A program made the position numbers and the translations under genes. The notes below the pieces were generated by a model. The model was not told where the DNA came from and did not search any database. It saw nothing but the letters and a program-made list of their open reading frames with translations. Source: JAZSNA01 sp045536135 (GTDB taxonomy: Bacteria; Pseudomonadota; Alphaproteobacteria; CAAHEQ01; UBA3637). Taken from it: DNA of 25,767 nucleotides. This document shows, piece after piece, positions 8,212-18,763 of the stretch (position 1 is its first letter; every line of letters starts with the position of its first letter). The stretch lies in the NCBI GenBank assembly GCA_045536135.1, contig JAZSNA010000023.1, positions 1 through 25,767 on the forward strand, read 5' to 3'.

Positions 8212-8583
8212 ATGCCAACAATTAATCAATTAGTCCGTAAAGGACGTACAGATAAACGGCGTGTTAATAAGGCGCCTGCTTTGCAAGAAAATCCACAAAA
8301 ACGTGGTGTATGTACTCGTGTTTATACAACAACTCCGAAAAAACCGAACTCCGCTTTGCGTAAAGTGGCTCGTGTTCGTTTAACTAACGGTTTTGAAGTG
8401 ACTTGTTATATTCCGGGTGAAGGTCATAACTTACAAGAACACAGTGTTGTTTTAATTCGTGGCGGTCGTGTAAAAGACTTGCCGGGTGTTCGTTATCATA
8501 TTATTCGGGGTGTCTTGGATACTCAAGGTATTGCCAGCCGTAAACAGGCTCGGTCATGTTATGGTGCAAAACGGCCGAAATAA
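8212..8583 (+). CDS. rpsL: 30S ribosomal protein S12
   Basis: The 123-residue decoding-centre protein of the small subunit. [11 protein letters not shown] (41-51) and the [12 protein letters not shown] stretch (85-96) are conserved. They include the two lysines (43 and 88) whose substitution commonly gives streptomycin resistance, and here they are wild type. The start [11 protein letters not shown] matches the family. An in-frame ATG 48 bases upstream (8164) has no good ribosome site, adds residues foreign to S12 and runs through the leader hairpin, so it was rejected. This is the first gene of the superoperon. Only 13 bases separate it from rpsG. Confidence 0.97.
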   Translation: MPTINQLVRKGRTDKRRVNKAPALQENPQKRGVCTRVYTTTPKKPNSALRKVARVRLTNGFEVTCYIPGEGHNLQEHSVVLIRGGRVKDLPGVRYHIIRGVLDTQGIASRKQARSCYGAKRPK

Positions 8584-8596
8584 GGGGGAATAAAAA

Positions 8597-9067
8597 ATGT
8601 CAAGAAGACACGCAGCAGAAAAACGGGTAATTAACCCAGATGCAAAATACCACAATGTTGTTGTGGCAAAATTTATGAATACGGTTATGCTCAATGGCGC
8701 TAAATCAACAGCTGAAAGTATTGTTTACGGAGCAATTGATCGTTTGGAAGAAAAAACAAAACAAAAAGGTTTGGATATTTTCTTGGAATGTTTGGATAAA
8801 GTAAAACCGATGGTTGAAGTTAAATCTCGTCGTGTCGGTGGTGCAACTTATCAGGTTCCTTGTGAAGTTCGTTCGGACCGTCGTCAAGCTTTGGCAATCC
8901 GTTGGATTATCGGATCGGCTCGTAAACGTAGCGAAAAGACTATGGAAGAAAGATTGTTTAATGAACTTTTGGATATTACCAATGATCGTGGTAATGCTTT
9001 GAAAAAACGTGAAGAAGTTCATAAAATGGCCGAAGCGAATAAGGCTTTCTCACATTATAAGTGGTAA
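8597..9067 (+). CDS. rpsG: 30S ribosomal protein S7
   Basis: The 156-residue primary 16S rRNA-binding protein that nucleates assembly of the 30S head and lies at the E site. The family block [11 protein letters not shown] is at 78-88, and the short C-terminus AFSHYKW resembles the usual short form. A GGGGG ribosome site precedes the ATG. In E. coli, S7 represses its own operon by binding the roughly 100-base rpsL-rpsG gap. Here that gap is 13 bases, so any S7 feedback must work elsewhere. Confidence 0.97.
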   Translation: MSRRHAAEKRVINPDAKYHNVVVAKFMNTVMLNGAKSTAESIVYGAIDRLEEKTKQKGLDIFLECLDKVKPMVEVKSRRVGGATYQVPCEVRSDRRQALAIRWIIGSARKRSEKTMEERLFNELLDITNDRGNALKKREEVHKMAEANKAFSHYKW

Positions 9068-9079
9068 GGAGATACAGTT

Positions 9080-11158
9080 ATGGCAAGAACAACAGATCTT
9101 AAATTGTATCGGAATATCGGAATCATGGCTCACATTGATGCCGGTAAAACCACAACAACGGAACGTATTTTATATTACACAGGAAAAACTCATAAAATCG
9201 GGGAAACTCATGATGGGGCTTCCACAATGGATTTTATGGCACAGGAACAAGAACGTGGAATTACGATTATGTCCGCTGCCACAACAGCTTTTTGGCGTGG
9301 TCATCGGATTAATATTATTGACACTCCGGGTCACGTAGACTTTACAATTGAAGTCGAACGTTGCTTGCGGGTTCTTGATGGTGCTGTTGCTGTTTTTGAC
9401 GGTGTTGCCGGTGTTGAACCGCAATCCGAAACAGTGTGGCGTCAAGCTGATAAATATAATGTGCCGAGAATTTGTTTTATCAATAAAATGGATCGTATCG
9501 GTGCTAATTTCTATCATGCGGTTGATACAATTCGTGAACGTTTGGGGGCTCGTCCGCTTGTTATGGCTTTGCCGGTTGGTGAAGAATCCAATTTGGCCGG
9601 TATTGTTGATATCTTGAAACAAAAAGCAATTATTTGGCATTCCGAAGACTTGGGTGCCAGCTTTGAAGAACAAGAAATTCCGGCTGAATTAAAGGAAAAA
9701 GCAGCTCAATATTATGAAGAATTAGTTGAAACAGCGGTTGAAATGGATGATGCCGCTATGGAAGCTTATTTGGAAGGAACAATGCCGGATATAGAAACAC
9801 TTCAAAAGTGTATTCGTAAGGGAACAATTGAACAAAAATTTGTTCCGGTTTATTGCGGTTCCGCCTTTAAAAATAAAGGTGTTCAACCCTTATTGGATGC
9901 GGTTGTTGATTACTTGCCGTCTCCGTTGGATATTCCACCGGCCGAAGGTATCAATCCGAAAAATGATGAAGCTGTTAAAGTTGAAGCTCGTGATGATGCA
10001 CCGTTTGCCGGATTGGCATTTAAAATTATGAATGACCCGTTTGTGGGGTCTGTGACATTTGTTCGGGTTTATCAAGGTGTTGTTGAATCCGGAACATATG
10101 TTGCAAACTCTGTTAAGGAAACAAAAGAACGGGTTGGACGTATGTTGTTGATGCATGCCAACCATCGTGAAGATATTAAAGAAGCTCGTGCCGGTGATAT
10201 CGTTGCTTTTGTTGGGTTGAAAGATACAATGACAGGGGATACTTTATGTGATGCTTCTCATTTGGTTGTCTTGGAAAAAATGGAATTTCCGGATCCGGTT
10301 ATTGAAATTGCCGTTGAACCCAAAACCAAAGCTGATGTTGAAAAAATGGGCTTGGCTTTGAATCGTTTGGCAATGGAAGATCCGTCTTTCCGTGTGACCT
10401 CCAATGTTGAAACCGGACAAACCGTTATCAAAGGGATGGGTGAATTGCATTTGGAAATTATTGTTGATCGTTTGAAACGTGAATTTAAGGTTGAAGCCAA
10501 TATTGGTGCACCGCAAGTTGCGTATCGTGAAACGATTTCCAAAACATTTGAAGAAGATTATACACACAAAAAACAATCCGGTGGTGCCGGTCAATTTGCT
10601 CGGGTTAAAATTCGGTTTGAACCGTTGCCTCCGGGATCGGGATATCAATTTGAAAATACCGTTGTTGGCGGTAATGTTCCGAAAGAATATATTCCGGGTG
10701 TTGAAAAGGGATTAATGTCTGCCAAAGATACTGGTGTTATTGCCGGTTTCCCATGTACAGACTTTAAAGCGACTCTGTTTGATGGGGCATACCATGATGT
10801 TGACTCATCTTCGTTGGCGTTTGAAATTGCTGCTCGTGCAGCCTTCCGTGAAGGTATCAAAGAAGCTGGTCCGAAGTTATTGGAACCGATTATGAAAGTT
10901 GAAGTTGTGACACCAGAAGATTATATGGGGGATATCATTGGAGACTTAAATAGTCGTCGCGGACAGGTTTCCGGTATGGATACCCGCGGTAATGCACGGG
11001 TTGTGAGTGCAACTGTTCCATTGGCTAATATGTTCGGTTATGTTAATAACCTTCGTTCTATGAGCCAAGGTCGTGCACAATATACAATGGTTTTTGATCA
11101 TTATGCGGAAGTCCCGCAAATGGTTGCAGATGAAATTAAAGCGAAATTAGCCAGTTAA
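9080..11158 (+). CDS. fusA: Elongation factor G
   Basis: The translational GTPase that drives tRNA-mRNA translocation and, with RRF, ribosome recycling. The 692-residue length is standard. GTPase motifs are AHIDAGKT (17-24), RGITI (59-63), DTPGH (81-85) and NKMD (135-138), with a G5-like CGSAFK segment near residue 258. Domains II to V follow intact to the C-terminus. TAAGGAG supplies the ribosome site 12 bases after rpsG. The tuf gene that usually follows is missing: the rpsJ start comes 16 bases after the fusA stop. Confidence 0.98.
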   Translation: MARTTDLKLYRNIGIMAHIDAGKTTTTERILYYTGKTHKIGETHDGASTMDFMAQEQERGITIMSAATTAFWRGHRINIIDTPGHVDFTIEVERCLRVLDGAVAVFDGVAGVEPQSETVWRQADKYNVPRICFINKMDRIGANFYHAVDTIRERLGARPLVMALPVGEESNLAGIVDILKQKAIIWHSEDLGASFEEQEIPAELKEKAAQYYEELVETAVEMDDAAMEAYLEGTMPDIETLQKCIRKGTIEQKFVPVYCGSAFKNKGVQPLLDAVVDYLPSPLDIPPAEGINPKNDEAVKVEARDDAPFAGLAFKIMNDPFVGSVTFVRVYQGVVESGTYVANSVKETKERVGRMLLMHANHREDIKEARAGDIVAFVGLKDTMTGDTLCDASHLVVLEKMEFPDPVIEIAVEPKTKADVEKMGLALNRLAMEDPSFRVTSNVETGQTVIKGMGELHLEIIVDRLKREFKVEANIGAPQVAYRETISKTFEEDYTHKKQSGGAGQFARVKIRFEPLPPGSGYQFENTVVGGNVPKEYIPGVEKGLMSAKDTGVIAGFPCTDFKATLFDGAYHDVDSSSLAFEIAARAAFREGIKEAGPKLLEPIMKVEVVTPEDYMGDIIGDLNSRRGQVSGMDTRGNARVVSATVPLANMFGYVNNLRSMSQGRAQYTMVFDHYAEVPQMVADEIKAKLAS

Positions 11159-11174
11159 GAAGGAGTAATAGATT

Positions 11175-11483
11175 ATGGAAACTCAAAATATCAGAATTCG
11201 CTTAAGAGCTTTTGATCACAGATTATTGGATCAATCAACTCTTGAAATTGTCAATACAGCCAAAAGAACCGGTGCTGAAGTTCGTGGCCCGATTCCTTTG
11301 CCGACACGTATTGAAAAATTTACGGTGAATCGTTCCCCGCATGTTGATAAAAAATCACGGGAACAATTCGAAATTCGCACTCATAAACGGGTGCTGGACA
11401 TCGTCTCGCCCACTCCGTCAACAGTTGATGCTTTGATGAAGCTCGATTTGTCGGCCGGCGTGGATATTGAGATCAAATTATAA
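11175..11483 (+). CDS. rpsJ: 30S ribosomal protein S10
   Basis: The 102-residue S10 protein, also the NusE partner in antitermination complexes. The sequence [18 protein letters not shown] at the N-terminus and [20 protein letters not shown] in the middle are characteristic. AGAAGGAG is the ribosome site. In E. coli, rpsJ opens a separately transcribed S10 operon with a long L4-responsive leader. Here only 16 bases separate it from fusA, so that leader and promoter are absent. Confidence 0.97.
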   Translation: METQNIRIRLRAFDHRLLDQSTLEIVNTAKRTGAEVRGPIPLPTRIEKFTVNRSPHVDKKSREQFEIRTHKRVLDIVSPTPSTVDALMKLDLSAGVDIEIKL

Positions 11484-11493
11484 GGGAAATATC

Positions 11494-12243
11494 ATGCGTA
11501 CAGGTATTATAGCCAAAAAAGTCGGAATGACACGCGTATTCACAACAGACGGAACTCATGTTCCAGTGACTGTTTTGAAAATGGAACCGTGTGAAGTCAT
11601 TGCCGTTCGTAATCAAGAAAAAGATGGTTACACCGCATTACAAATCGGTAGCGGTGCAATCAAAGTTAAAAAGGTGTCAAAAGCACTCAAAGGTCATTTT
11701 GCAAAAGCCAAAGTTGAACCGAAAAGAAAACTCGTTGAATTCCGTGTGTCGGAAGATTGTGTTGTTCCTGTTGGTTCAGTCATCGGTGTTAATCATTTTG
11801 TAGAAGGCCAATATGTGGATGTGACCGGAACTTCAATCGGTAAAGGATATCAAGGTGGTATCAAAAGACACGGTTTTGCCGGACAAGGACAACGGAGTGG
11901 GGATTCACTTTCTCATCGTTCTTTGGGATCCACTGGTCAATGTCAAGATCCGGGTAAAGTCTTTAAAGGTAAAAAGATGGCCGGACATATGGGGGCAGAA
12001 CGGGTGACCGCACAATGTTTAACAGTTGTTCAAATTGATCCGGAAAATGAATTGATTTTTGTTAAAGGATCAGTTCCGGGTAGTGAAGGTGGTATCGTTT
12101 ATGTCAAAGATTCTGTTAAAAAAGCTTTGGCAAAAGACGCTCCTTTGCCTGCCGGTTTAAAAGAAGTTAAAGCATCAGAAGAAGCCGTTGTTTCCGAAGA
12201 AGCAACTTCGACAGAAGTAAAGGAAGAAAATCATGAAGTATAA
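11494..12243 (+). CDS. rplC: 50S ribosomal protein L3
   Basis: A 249-residue primary 23S rRNA-binding protein reaching toward the peptidyl transferase centre. The start [16 protein letters not shown] at 11494 matches the family and has AAGGGA upstream. An in-frame ATG nine codons earlier (11467) lies inside rpsJ and was rejected. The central loop [20 protein letters not shown] (145-164) includes Q149, which corresponds to the glutamine methylated in E. coli L3. Residues after about 225 form an acidic Ser/Glu/Thr-rich tail, a C-terminal extension seen in alphaproteobacterial L3. Its last 11 bases overlap rplD. Confidence 0.97.
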   Translation: MRTGIIAKKVGMTRVFTTDGTHVPVTVLKMEPCEVIAVRNQEKDGYTALQIGSGAIKVKKVSKALKGHFAKAKVEPKRKLVEFRVSEDCVVPVGSVIGVNHFVEGQYVDVTGTSIGKGYQGGIKRHGFAGQGQRSGDSLSHRSLGSTGQCQDPGKVFKGKKMAGHMGAERVTAQCLTVVQIDPENELIFVKGSVPGSEGGIVYVKDSVKKALAKDAPLPAGLKEVKASEEAVVSEEATSTEVKEENHEV

Positions 12244-12853
12244 TGTGATTGATTTAGAAAATAAAAAAGTCGGCGACATTGAACTCGATGATGCGATTTT
12301 TGGAACATCCGTGAAAAAAGATATTTTAGCTCGGGTGATTAAGTGGCAATTAGCTAAAAGACGGGCCGGAACTCATGCCGTTAAAACAATGGCAACAATT
12401 TCTGGAACAACTCGTAAACCGTATAAACAAAAAGGAACGGGTAATGCTCGTCAAGGTTCTTTGCGTGGTGCACAATTCCGTCACGGGGCTCCGGCATTTG
12501 GTCCGGTCGTTCGTGATCACGGTTTCTCTTTGAATAAGAAAATTCGTGCTTTGGGATTAAAATGTGCATTGGCATCAAAAGTTGCTGAAAATAAGTTGAT
12601 TGTTTTGGATGATATTAAATTAGCGACTCCAAAAACAAAAGACTTTAAAGCAATCTTGAATAAATTGAATTTGACTTCGGCATTTATATTGGCCGGTGCA
12701 GAAGTTGATAAAAATTTATCAATGGCTGCTGCTAATATTCCCAATATTGATGTATTGGTGAATGCCGGTGCGAATGTCTATGATATTATGAAAGCAGATA
12801 CTTTGGTCTTGACTAGAGATTCTGTTGCTTATCTGGAAGGACGCTTAAAATGA
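12233..12853 (+). CDS. rplD: 50S ribosomal protein L4
   Basis: A 206-residue protein lining the exit tunnel. The extended basic loop is clear: [19 protein letters not shown] (61-79) followed by [12 protein letters not shown]4 represses its own operon in gammaproteobacteria through the S10 leader, but that leader is absent here. The ATG lies within the end of rplC (11-base overlap) and its stop overlaps the rplW ATG, so the three genes are probably translationally coupled. Confidence 0.97.
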   Translation: MKYNVIDLENKKVGDIELDDAIFGTSVKKDILARVIKWQLAKRRAGTHAVKTMATISGTTRKPYKQKGTGNARQGSLRGAQFRHGAPAFGPVVRDHGFSLNKKIRALGLKCALASKVAENKLIVLDDIKLATPKTKDFKAILNKLNLTSAFILAGAEVDKNLSMAAANIPNIDVLVNAGANVYDIMKADTLVLTRDSVAYLEGRLK

Positions 12854-13176
12854 TAAAAAAAGCAGAAAAAGAAGTAAAAGTTGTTATGACAGAGAGACTT
12901 TATGAAGTCGTCAGACAACCGGTTGTGACAGAAAAAGCGATGAAAATTTCCGAAAACGGACAAGTGGTCTTTTTTGTAGATCCGTCCGCTACAAAACCGG
13001 AAATTAAAAAAGCGGTTGAAGGTCTGTTTAAAGTAAAAGTAAAAGCCGTCAATATCATCAACACCAAAGGTAAAACAAAGATGTTCCGTGGACAAAAAGG
13101 TGTTCGTTCGGATAAGAAAAAAGCAATTGTTTCCTTGGCAGATGGTCAAAATATTGATGTGACAACAGGGGTATAA
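12850..13176 (+). CDS. rplW: 50S ribosomal protein L23
   Basis: A 108-residue protein at the tunnel exit, the docking site for trigger factor and SRP. The family core runs from [11 protein letters not shown] through [20 protein letters not shown] to [15 protein letters not shown]. The ATG at 12850 overlaps the rplD stop (ATGA) and has GAAGGA eight bases upstream, favouring it. A second ATG at 12886 would give a 96-residue protein closer to the usual L23 length but has a weaker ribosome site. The first 12 residues (Lys/Glu-rich) are therefore uncertain. Confidence 0.94.
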   Translation: MIKKAEKEVKVVMTERLYEVVRQPVVTEKAMKISENGQVVFFVDPSATKPEIKKAVEGLFKVKVKAVNIINTKGKTKMFRGQKGVRSDKKKAIVSLADGQNIDVTTGV

Positions 13177-13178
13177 TT

Positions 13179-14006
13179 ATGGCATTGATTACACATAATC
13201 CAACAACGCCGGGAAAACGGCACTTAATTTCGGTTGATTTATCGGAATTATACAAAGGAGCGCCTGAAAAAACTTTAACAAAAGGTTTGAACAAAACAGG
13301 TGGACGTAATAATCATGGACACATCACATCACGTCATCGTGGCGGTGGACATAAACGGTCATATCGTATGATTGATTTTAAACGCAACAAATTGGATATG
13401 CCGGCAACAGTTCAACGTTTGGAATATGATCCGAATCGGACAGCATTTATTGCTTTGATTAAATATGAAGATGGAACATTGTCTTATATCATTGCTCCGG
13501 CGAAATTAAAAGTCGGTGATGTTGTTGTTTCATCTGCAAAAGCGGATGTTAAACCCGGTAATGCAATGGAATTGCAAAATATGCCGGTAGGTACAATTAT
13601 CCATAATGTTGAATTAAAACCGGGTGCCGGTGCTCAATTAGCCCGTTCAGCTGGATGTTATGTTCAATTGGTTGGTAAAGATGGTGCCTATGCACAAATT
13701 CGATTGAATTCCGGTGAATTGCGTATGGTTTTGGGAACTTGTCGTGCAGTTATTGGTTCTGTTTCAAATGCAGATAATCAAAATGCGACAATCGGTAAAG
13801 CCGGTCGTTCCCGTTGGTTGGGTATTCGTCCGCAAACCCGTGGTATTGCGATGAACCCGGTTGATCACCCGCATGGTGGACGTGGAAATGGTGGTACTCA
13901 TCCGATGACACCGTGGGGTAAATGCACTCGTGGTGCAAAAACCAGAACAAATAAGAAGACAGATCGTTTAATCATTCGGTCTCGTCATATGGCTAAGAAG
14001 AAATAA
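13179..14006 (+). CDS. rplB: 50S ribosomal protein L2
   Basis: A 275-residue core protein needed for subunit association and peptidyl transferase assembly. The C-terminal block [18 protein letters not shown] begins at residue 225 and contains H230, which corresponds to the conserved H229 of E. coli. The N-terminal [12 protein letters not shown] segment is also typical. The start lies two bases after the rplW stop, with AGGGG inside the end of rplW. Confidence 0.98.
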   Translation: MALITHNPTTPGKRHLISVDLSELYKGAPEKTLTKGLNKTGGRNNHGHITSRHRGGGHKRSYRMIDFKRNKLDMPATVQRLEYDPNRTAFIALIKYEDGTLSYIIAPAKLKVGDVVVSSAKADVKPGNAMELQNMPVGTIIHNVELKPGAGAQLARSAGCYVQLVGKDGAYAQIRLNSGELRMVLGTCRAVIGSVSNADNQNATIGKAGRSRWLGIRPQTRGIAMNPVDHPHGGRGNGGTHPMTPWGKCTRGAKTRTNKKTDRLIIRSRHMAKKK

Positions 14007-14017
14007 GGGAGGATAAA

Positions 14018-14293
14018 ATGGCACGTTCAATTTCAAAAGGACCTTTCGTTGACGGATATATGCTTAAAAAAGCAGATGCTGTTCGCGAATCAGGACGTCA
14101 TGATGTTATTAAGACATGGTCTCGTCGGTCAACAATTCTTCCGAATTTTGTGGGCTTGACATTTGGTGTATATAATGGTAAAAAGTTTATCCCGGTGCTC
14201 GTGACCGAAAATATGATTGGGCATAAGTTTGGCGAATTCGCCCCGACTCGGACATATACAGGTCATCAAGCTAAAACGGCAGATAAAAAGTAA
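14018..14293 (+). CDS. rpsS: 30S ribosomal protein S19
   Basis: A 91-residue head protein that contacts S13 and the A-site tRNA region. [16 protein letters not shown] at the start and [23 protein letters not shown] in the middle are diagnostic, as is the C-terminal [17 protein letters not shown]. An AGGGAGG ribosome site spans the gap after rplB. Confidence 0.97.
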   Translation: MARSISKGPFVDGYMLKKADAVRESGRHDVIKTWSRRSTILPNFVGLTFGVYNGKKFIPVLVTENMIGHKFGEFAPTRTYTGHQAKTADKK

Positions 14294-14305
14294 AGGTGAT
14301 AGATT

Positions 14306-14668
14306 ATGGCAGAAAATAAAGAAAAAGTAGCATTTGCCAAAGCAACAGCGATACGGGTATCTCCTCGTAAGCTGAATTTGGTTGCCGAATCAATACGTGG
14401 ATTGAAGGTTAATAAAGCATTGAATGAATTAACTTTCTCTCGTCGTCGTGTAGCCGGTGATGTGAAAAAAGTTCTGATGTCGGCAATTGCCAATGCAGAA
14501 AACAATCACAACATGGATATAGATCGGTTATTTGTGGCAGAAGCATTTTGTGGAAAAGCAATGGTTATGAAAAGATTTACGCCCATGGCAAAAGGTCGTG
14601 CGGGACGAATCTTGAAACCCTTTTCTAATTTAACAATTATTTTGCGTGAAGCAGAGGAGAAGAAATAA
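14306..14668 (+). CDS. rplV: 50S ribosomal protein L22
   Basis: A 120-residue protein whose long hairpin lines the exit tunnel. [16 protein letters not shown] (17-32) is characteristic, and the tunnel hairpin is [18 protein letters not shown] (about 92-109). Its TAA stop shares one base with the rpsC ATG (TAATG), indicating termination-reinitiation coupling. Confidence 0.97.
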   Translation: MAENKEKVAFAKATAIRVSPRKLNLVAESIRGLKVNKALNELTFSRRRVAGDVKKVLMSAIANAENNHNMDIDRLFVAEAFCGKAMVMKRFTPMAKGRAGRILKPFSNLTIILREAEEKK

Positions 14669-15339
14669 TGGGTCAAAAAGTCAATCCGAATGGATTACGT
14701 TTGGGAATTAATCGGACTTGGGATTCTCGTTGGTTTGCGGGAAAGAAAGATTATTCCAAAAAACTATTGGAAGATATCCAGCTTCGTGAATATATCGAAA
14801 AGAAACTTGAAGCCGCTTCAATCGCACGTGTTGTGATTGAACGTGTTGCCGGAAAGACAAATGTTTCGATTTATTCCGCTCGTCCGGGTATTATTATCGG
14901 TAAAAAAGGTCAAGATATTGAAACTTTACGCAAGGATTTGCAAAAGAAAATCGGTGGAGAAATCAATTTGAATATTGTTGAAGTTCGTAAACCGGAATTG
15001 GATGCAAAATTGGTTGCAGACGGTATTGCCAATCAATTGGAACGTCGGATTTCTTTCCGTCGTGCCATGAAACGGGCAACACAAACCGCATTGCGTTTGG
15101 GTGCCGGCGGTATTCGTGTTAATTGTGGCGGTCGTTTGGCCGGTGCTGAAATCGCTCGGACAGAATGGTATCGTGAAGGTCGTGTGCCTTTGCATACTTT
15201 ACGTGCGAATGTTGATTTTGGCGAATCAACGGCTCGGACAGCGTATGGTGCGATTGGGGTTAAAGTTTGGATTTATAAAGGTGAAATCATGGAACATGAC
15301 CCAATGGCTCAAGAAAAACGTATGTTAAACCAAAGATAA
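14668..15339 (+). CDS. rpsC: 30S ribosomal protein S3
   Basis: A 223-residue protein at the mRNA entry tunnel with helicase-associated function. The start [14 protein letters not shown] and the type II KH loop IIGKKG (76-81) are clear. The basic C-terminal domain with [20 protein letters not shown] and [19 protein letters not shown] is complete. It is coupled to rplV by a one-base stop-start overlap. Confidence 0.98.
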   Translation: MGQKVNPNGLRLGINRTWDSRWFAGKKDYSKKLLEDIQLREYIEKKLEAASIARVVIERVAGKTNVSIYSARPGIIIGKKGQDIETLRKDLQKKIGGEINLNIVEVRKPELDAKLVADGIANQLERRISFRRAMKRATQTALRLGAGGIRVNCGGRLAGAEIARTEWYREGRVPLHTLRANVDFGESTARTAYGAIGVKVWIYKGEIMEHDPMAQEKRMLNQR

Positions 15340-15354
15340 GAAAGGATTTGAAAA

Positions 15355-15777
15355 ATGTTATCTCCGAAAAGAACAAAATTTCGTAAACAATTCAAAGGCC
15401 GTATTCATGGTTTAGCAAAAGGCGGATCAGAGTTAAACTTTGGATCATTCGGCTTAAAAGCATTGGAACCGGAACGTGTGACCGCTCGTCAGATTGAATC
15501 TGCTCGTCGTGCACTTTCCCATCACATGAAAAGACAAGGACGTTTGTGGATTAATGTTTTCCCAGATGTTCCGGTGTCTAAAAAACCACCGGAAGTTCGG
15601 CAAGGTAAAGGTAAAGGTTCGGTTGAATATTGGGTTTGCCGTGTTAAACCGGGTCGTATCATGTTTGAAATAGATGGTGTTTCAGAGGAATTGGCTCGTG
15701 AAGCTTGTCGCTTAGCCGCAGCTAAATTGCCGATTAAGACTAAATTTGTGATGCGTACATGCAGTCAGGAAGGTTAA
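15355..15777 (+). CDS. rplP: 50S ribosomal protein L16
   Basis: A 140-residue protein that positions A-site tRNA near the central protuberance. [16 protein letters not shown] opens the protein, and [20 protein letters not shown] and [12 protein letters not shown] are typical. GGAGGAGG is not present; an AGAAAGGA site serves as ribosome binding site 15 bases after rpsC. rpmC begins two bases after its stop. Confidence 0.97.
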   Translation: MLSPKRTKFRKQFKGRIHGLAKGGSELNFGSFGLKALEPERVTARQIESARRALSHHMKRQGRLWINVFPDVPVSKKPPEVRQGKGKGSVEYWVCRVKPGRIMFEIDGVSEELAREACRLAAAKLPIKTKFVMRTCSQEG

Positions 15778-15779
15778 AA

Positions 15780-15977
15780 ATGTTGAAAATTAAAGATTTA
15801 AGAACAAAAACAGCTGATGAATTGGAAGCAATGCTTTCTGATTTACGCAAAGAAGGTTTGAATTTGCGTTTTCAAAAATCGACGGGTCAATTAGAAAAGA
15901 CACATCGTATTCGCCAAGCGAAAAAAGAAATTGCAAAAATTAAAACAGTTCAAAAAGAACAAAAGAAAGGAGCTTAA
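15780..15977 (+). CDS. rpmC: 50S ribosomal protein L29
   Basis: A 65-residue two-helix protein beside the tunnel exit, next to L23. It shows LRTKTADELEAMLSDLRKE and then LRFQKSTGQLEKTHRIRQAK, both diagnostic. The ATG at 15780 has AGGAAGG upstream inside the end of rplP. An in-frame ATG seven codons earlier (15759) was rejected because it has no such site and is not part of the family N-terminus. rpsQ follows after three bases. Confidence 0.96.
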   Translation: MLKIKDLRTKTADELEAMLSDLRKEGLNLRFQKSTGQLEKTHRIRQAKKEIAKIKTVQKEQKKGA

Positions 15978-15980
15978 ACC

Positions 15981-16238
15981 ATGCCAAAGAGAATATTACA
16001 AGGTGTCGTTGTCAGCGATAAAATGGACAAATCGGTCGCCGTTCTCGTGGAACGTCGGGTGATGCATCCTTTGTATAAAAAATACATCAAACGCAGTAAG
16101 AAATATATTGCGCATGATGAAAATAATACGTTCAAAATCGGTGATGTTGTTCGTATTGTCGAAAGTCGTCCATTGTCCAAGCGTAAAACTTGGGAAGTAT
16201 TGATGGATAAAGATCAACCAATGTCTAAGGAAGGATAA
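15981..16238 (+). CDS. rpsQ: 30S ribosomal protein S17
   Basis: An 85-residue OB-fold primary binder of 16S r[23 protein letters not shown] and [23 protein letters not shown] match the family, and the C-terminal [18 protein letters not shown] is intact. The ribosome site AAAGGAG lies in the end of rpmC. Confidence 0.97.
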   Translation: MPKRILQGVVVSDKMDKSVAVLVERRVMHPLYKKYIKRSKKYIAHDENNTFKIGDVVRIVESRPLSKRKTWEVLMDKDQPMSKEG

Positions 16239-16241
16239 ACT

Positions 16242-16610
16242 ATGATTCAAATGAATACAACGATGACTGTCGCTGATAATTCAGGCGCCAAATTCGTTCA
16301 ATGCATCAAAGTCTTAGGCGGTTCTAAACGGAAGGTTGCAACCGTTGGCGATGTTGTTATCGTATCAATTAAGGAAGCAATACCCCGTGGAAAAGTGAAA
16401 AAAGGTGATGTGGCTCGTGCTTTAATCGTTCGGACAAAGAAAGAAATTCGCCGTCCGGATGGTTCAGCCATTCGTTTTGACAGCAATGCCGCTGTATTGG
16501 TTAATAAAGATGGGGAACCAATTGGTACTCGTATCTTTGGACCTGTTACACGGGAATTGCGGGCTAAAAAATTTATGAAAATTATTTCGCTTGCGCCGGA
16601 GGTTTTATAA
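16242..16610 (+). CDS. rplN: 50S ribosomal protein L14
   Basis: A 122-residue protein at the subunit interface, forming bridges with 16S rRNA and binding the silencing factor Rsf[10 protein letters not shown], the [15 protein letters not shown] stretch and the C-terminal [12 protein letters not shown]...[13 protein letters not shown] are all diagnostic. Its stop shares one base with the rplX ATG. Confidence 0.98.
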   Translation: MIQMNTTMTVADNSGAKFVQCIKVLGGSKRKVATVGDVVIVSIKEAIPRGKVKKGDVARALIVRTKKEIRRPDGSAIRFDSNAAVLVNKDGEPIGTRIFGPVTRELRAKKFMKIISLAPEVL

Positions 16611-16930
16611 TGGTTAAATTGAAAGTTAAAAAAGGGGATAAGGTCGTTGTTATTACCGGAAAAGATAAAGGTAAGACAGGCGAAGTTTTAAAAGTTATCC
16701 CGTCAGAAAATCGGGTTGTTGTTGCCGGTGTTAATGTTGCAAAACGTCATCAAAAACCGACACAAGAAACAGCTGGTGGAATTGTTAATAAAGAACAATC
16801 TATTCATGTTTCGAATGTTTCTTTGATTGATCCGAAAACAAATAAGGCAACACGTGTTGGGTATAAAGTATCCAAAGATGGTGTTAAAACAAGAATCGCC
16901 AAAAAATCCGGCGATGTGATTGACGGTTAA
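16610..16930 (+). CDS. rplX: 50S ribosomal protein L24
   Basis: A 106-residue assembly initiator protein with an N-terminal KOW motif ([20 protein letters not shown], 6-25). The middle [19 protein letters not shown] and the [13 protein letters not shown] segment are typical. It is coupled to rplN by TAATG. Confidence 0.97.
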   Translation: MVKLKVKKGDKVVVITGKDKGKTGEVLKVIPSENRVVVAGVNVAKRHQKPTQETAGGIVNKEQSIHVSNVSLIDPKTNKATRVGYKVSKDGVKTRIAKKSGDVIDG

Positions 16931-16941
16931 GGGGAAAGAAA

Positions 16942-17481
16942 ATGGCAAGATTAAAAGAATTATATCAAAAAGAAATTGTGCCGGCTTTGGTTAAAAAATT
17001 CGGATATAAAAATCCGATGGAAGTTCCAAAGTTAACCAAAATCGTCTTGAATATGGGTGTTGGTGAAGCTGTTGAAGATAAAAAAGCATTAGAAGGTGCT
17101 ATTCGTGATATGGCTGCGATTTCCGGTCAAAAACCGATTACAACGGTTGCAAAGAAATCAATTGCAACATTCAAATTGCGTGAAGGGATGCCGATTGGAT
17201 GTAAAGTGACTTTGCGGGGCGAAAAGATGTATGAATTTTTAGATCGTTTGATCAATACAGCTATGCCACGTATTCGTGACTTCCGTGGTATTTCATCAAA
17301 ATCTTTTGATGGTCATGGAAACTATGCTTTTGGTATTAAAGAACAGATTATTTTCCTTGAAATCAATTATGATGAAATTGATAAAATTCGGGGAATGGAT
17401 ATTATTATCGGGACATCTGCCAAAACCGATGATGAAGCTCGTGCTTTGTTGACCGGTTTTAATATGCCCTTCAAAAAATAA
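16942..17481 (+). CDS. rplE: 50S ribosomal protein L5
   Basis: A 179-residue protein that binds 5S rRNA in the central protuberance and contacts P-site t[39 protein letters not shown] and [14 protein letters not shown] identify it, as does the [17 protein letters not shown] segment near the C-terminus. AAGGGG supplies the ribosome site. Confidence 0.98.
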   Translation: MARLKELYQKEIVPALVKKFGYKNPMEVPKLTKIVLNMGVGEAVEDKKALEGAIRDMAAISGQKPITTVAKKSIATFKLREGMPIGCKVTLRGEKMYEFLDRLINTAMPRIRDFRGISSKSFDGHGNYAFGIKEQIIFLEINYDEIDKIRGMDIIIGTSAKTDDEARALLTGFNMPFKK

Positions 17482-17491
17482 GGAATAAAAT

Positions 17492-17797
17492 ATGGCAAAA
17501 ACAAGTTCTATTGAAAGAAATTTGAAACGTGAAAAATTGGCTGTTAAATATCAAGCTAAACGTGACAAATTAAAAGCAGTTATTGCAGACGAAAAATCAT
17601 CTCCGGCTGATAAGTTTGAAGCGATGATTAAATTGGCTGCTCTGCCCAGAAACGGTTCCAAAGTCCGCATACACAATCGGTGTGCGTTAACTGGCCGTTC
17701 TCGCGGGGTTTATCGTAAATTTGGATTGAACCGGATTAAAATTCGTGAAATGGCTAACAACGGCGAATTACCGGGTGTCGTCAAATCAAGTTGGTAA
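17492..17797 (+). CDS. rpsN: 30S ribosomal protein S14 (zinc-free form)
   Basis: A 101-residue S14 of the long form, without the CxxC...CxxC zinc ribbon of the short paralogue. Only one cysteine is present, in [18 protein letters not shown]. The C-terminal [17 protein letters not shown] is typical. The zinc-free form is standard for proteobacteria. Confidence 0.97.
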   Translation: MAKTSSIERNLKREKLAVKYQAKRDKLKAVIADEKSSPADKFEAMIKLAALPRNGSKVRIHNRCALTGRSRGVYRKFGLNRIKIREMANNGELPGVVKSSW

Positions 17798-17807
17798 GGA
17801 GTTTAAA

Positions 17808-18206
17808 ATGGCTATGACAGATCCATTAGGAGATATGTTGACTCGTATCAGAAACGGTCAACGGACAAATAAAGCAAGCATCATGACACCGGCTTCAACA
17901 TTACGTTGTGCGGTTTTGGATGTTTTGTTACGTGAAGGTTATATTCGCGGATATGAAAAAGTTGAAGTTCGTAAAGGTATCAACGAAATTAAAGTTGAAT
18001 TGAAATACTTCAATAATGAACCGGTTATCAAGGAAATCGAACGTGTTTCGACTCCGGGTCGTCGGGTTTATTCAAAGGTTAAAGATTTACCAAAAGTTTA
18101 TAATGGCTTGGGTATCTTTGTGTTATCGACTCCGAACGGAGTTTTATCTGATCACGAAGCTCGTGGCGCCAATGTCGGCGGTGAAGTTTTGTGTAAAGTG
18201 TTCTAG
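17808..18206 (+). CDS. rpsH: 30S ribosomal protein S8
   Basis: A 132-residue 16S rRNA binder that in E. coli also represses the spc operon by binding near rpl[20 protein letters not shown] begins the protein, and the C-terminal [20 protein letters not shown] is diagnostic. The ATG at 17808 follows TAAGGAG. A longer frame starting at 17745 lies within rpsN and was rejected. The stop is TAG, unlike most neighbours. Confidence 0.97.
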   Translation: MAMTDPLGDMLTRIRNGQRTNKASIMTPASTLRCAVLDVLLREGYIRGYEKVEVRKGINEIKVELKYFNNEPVIKEIERVSTPGRRVYSKVKDLPKVYNGLGIFVLSTPNGVLSDHEARGANVGGEVLCKVF

Positions 18207-18220
18207 GGGAGGTAATCAGA

Positions 18221-18754
18221 ATGTCACGTGTTGGAAAATATCCTGTTAAATTGGCGGATGGCGTTAGCGTTGAAGTCAGTGATGAAGTGGTTACCGTTAA
18301 AGGAAAATTGGGTTCTTTAACAACTCCGAATTCTAAATTGGTCAAAGTGACGGTTGCTGATAACCAAGTGGTTGTTGAACCGGTATCCGGATCCAGAGAA
18401 GCTCGGATGATGTGGGGAACAATGCGCGCAAACATCAACAATTTGGTTAAAGGTGTGACCGAAGGTTATAAACGCAAATTGGAATTGGTTGGTGTTGGTT
18501 ATAAAGCCGCAGTCCAAGGAACAAAAATTAATTTATCTTTAGGTTTTAGTCACGAAGTGAACTATCAATTGCCGGAAGGTGTAAAGGCTGTATGTCCGGA
18601 TCAAACGACAATTGAATTGTCCGGTATGGATAAAATTATTTTGGGTAAAATTGCTTCTGAATTACGTGCATATCGTAAACCGGAACCTTATAAAGGTAAA
18701 GGCGTTAAATATGCAGAAGAAGTTGTTTTGCGTAAAGAAGGTAAAAAGAAATAA
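18221..18754 (+). CDS. rplF: 50S ribosomal protein L6
   Basis: A 177-residue two-domain protein near the GTPase-associated centre. MSRVGKYPVKLADGV at the start, and LVGVGYKAAVQGTKINLSLGFSH in the second domain are diagnostic, as is YRKPEPYKGKGVKYAEEVV at the C-terminus. GGGGAGG is the ribosome site. Confidence 0.98.
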   Translation: MSRVGKYPVKLADGVSVEVSDEVVTVKGKLGSLTTPNSKLVKVTVADNQVVVEPVSGSREARMMWGTMRANINNLVKGVTEGYKRKLELVGVGYKAAVQGTKINLSLGFSHEVNYQLPEGVKAVCPDQTTIELSGMDKIILGKIASELRAYRKPEPYKGKGVKYAEEVVLRKEGKKK

Positions 18755-18763
18755 GGATAAAAA

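Noticed and set aside
8705..9022. Long open frame antisense to rpsG, and similar ones antisense to fusA (9170-9673, 10244-10648)
   Set aside because: They mirror the codon pattern of strongly biased ribosomal genes, have low-complexity Phe/Asn-rich products and no ribosome sites.
11467..11493. L3 extension starting inside rpsJ
   Set aside because: The AAGGGA site and family N-terminus both support 11494.
17745..17807. S8 extension of 21 residues inside rpsN
   Set aside because: TAAGGAG and the [11 protein letters not shown] start support 17808; the extra residues are a frame shadow of rpsN.
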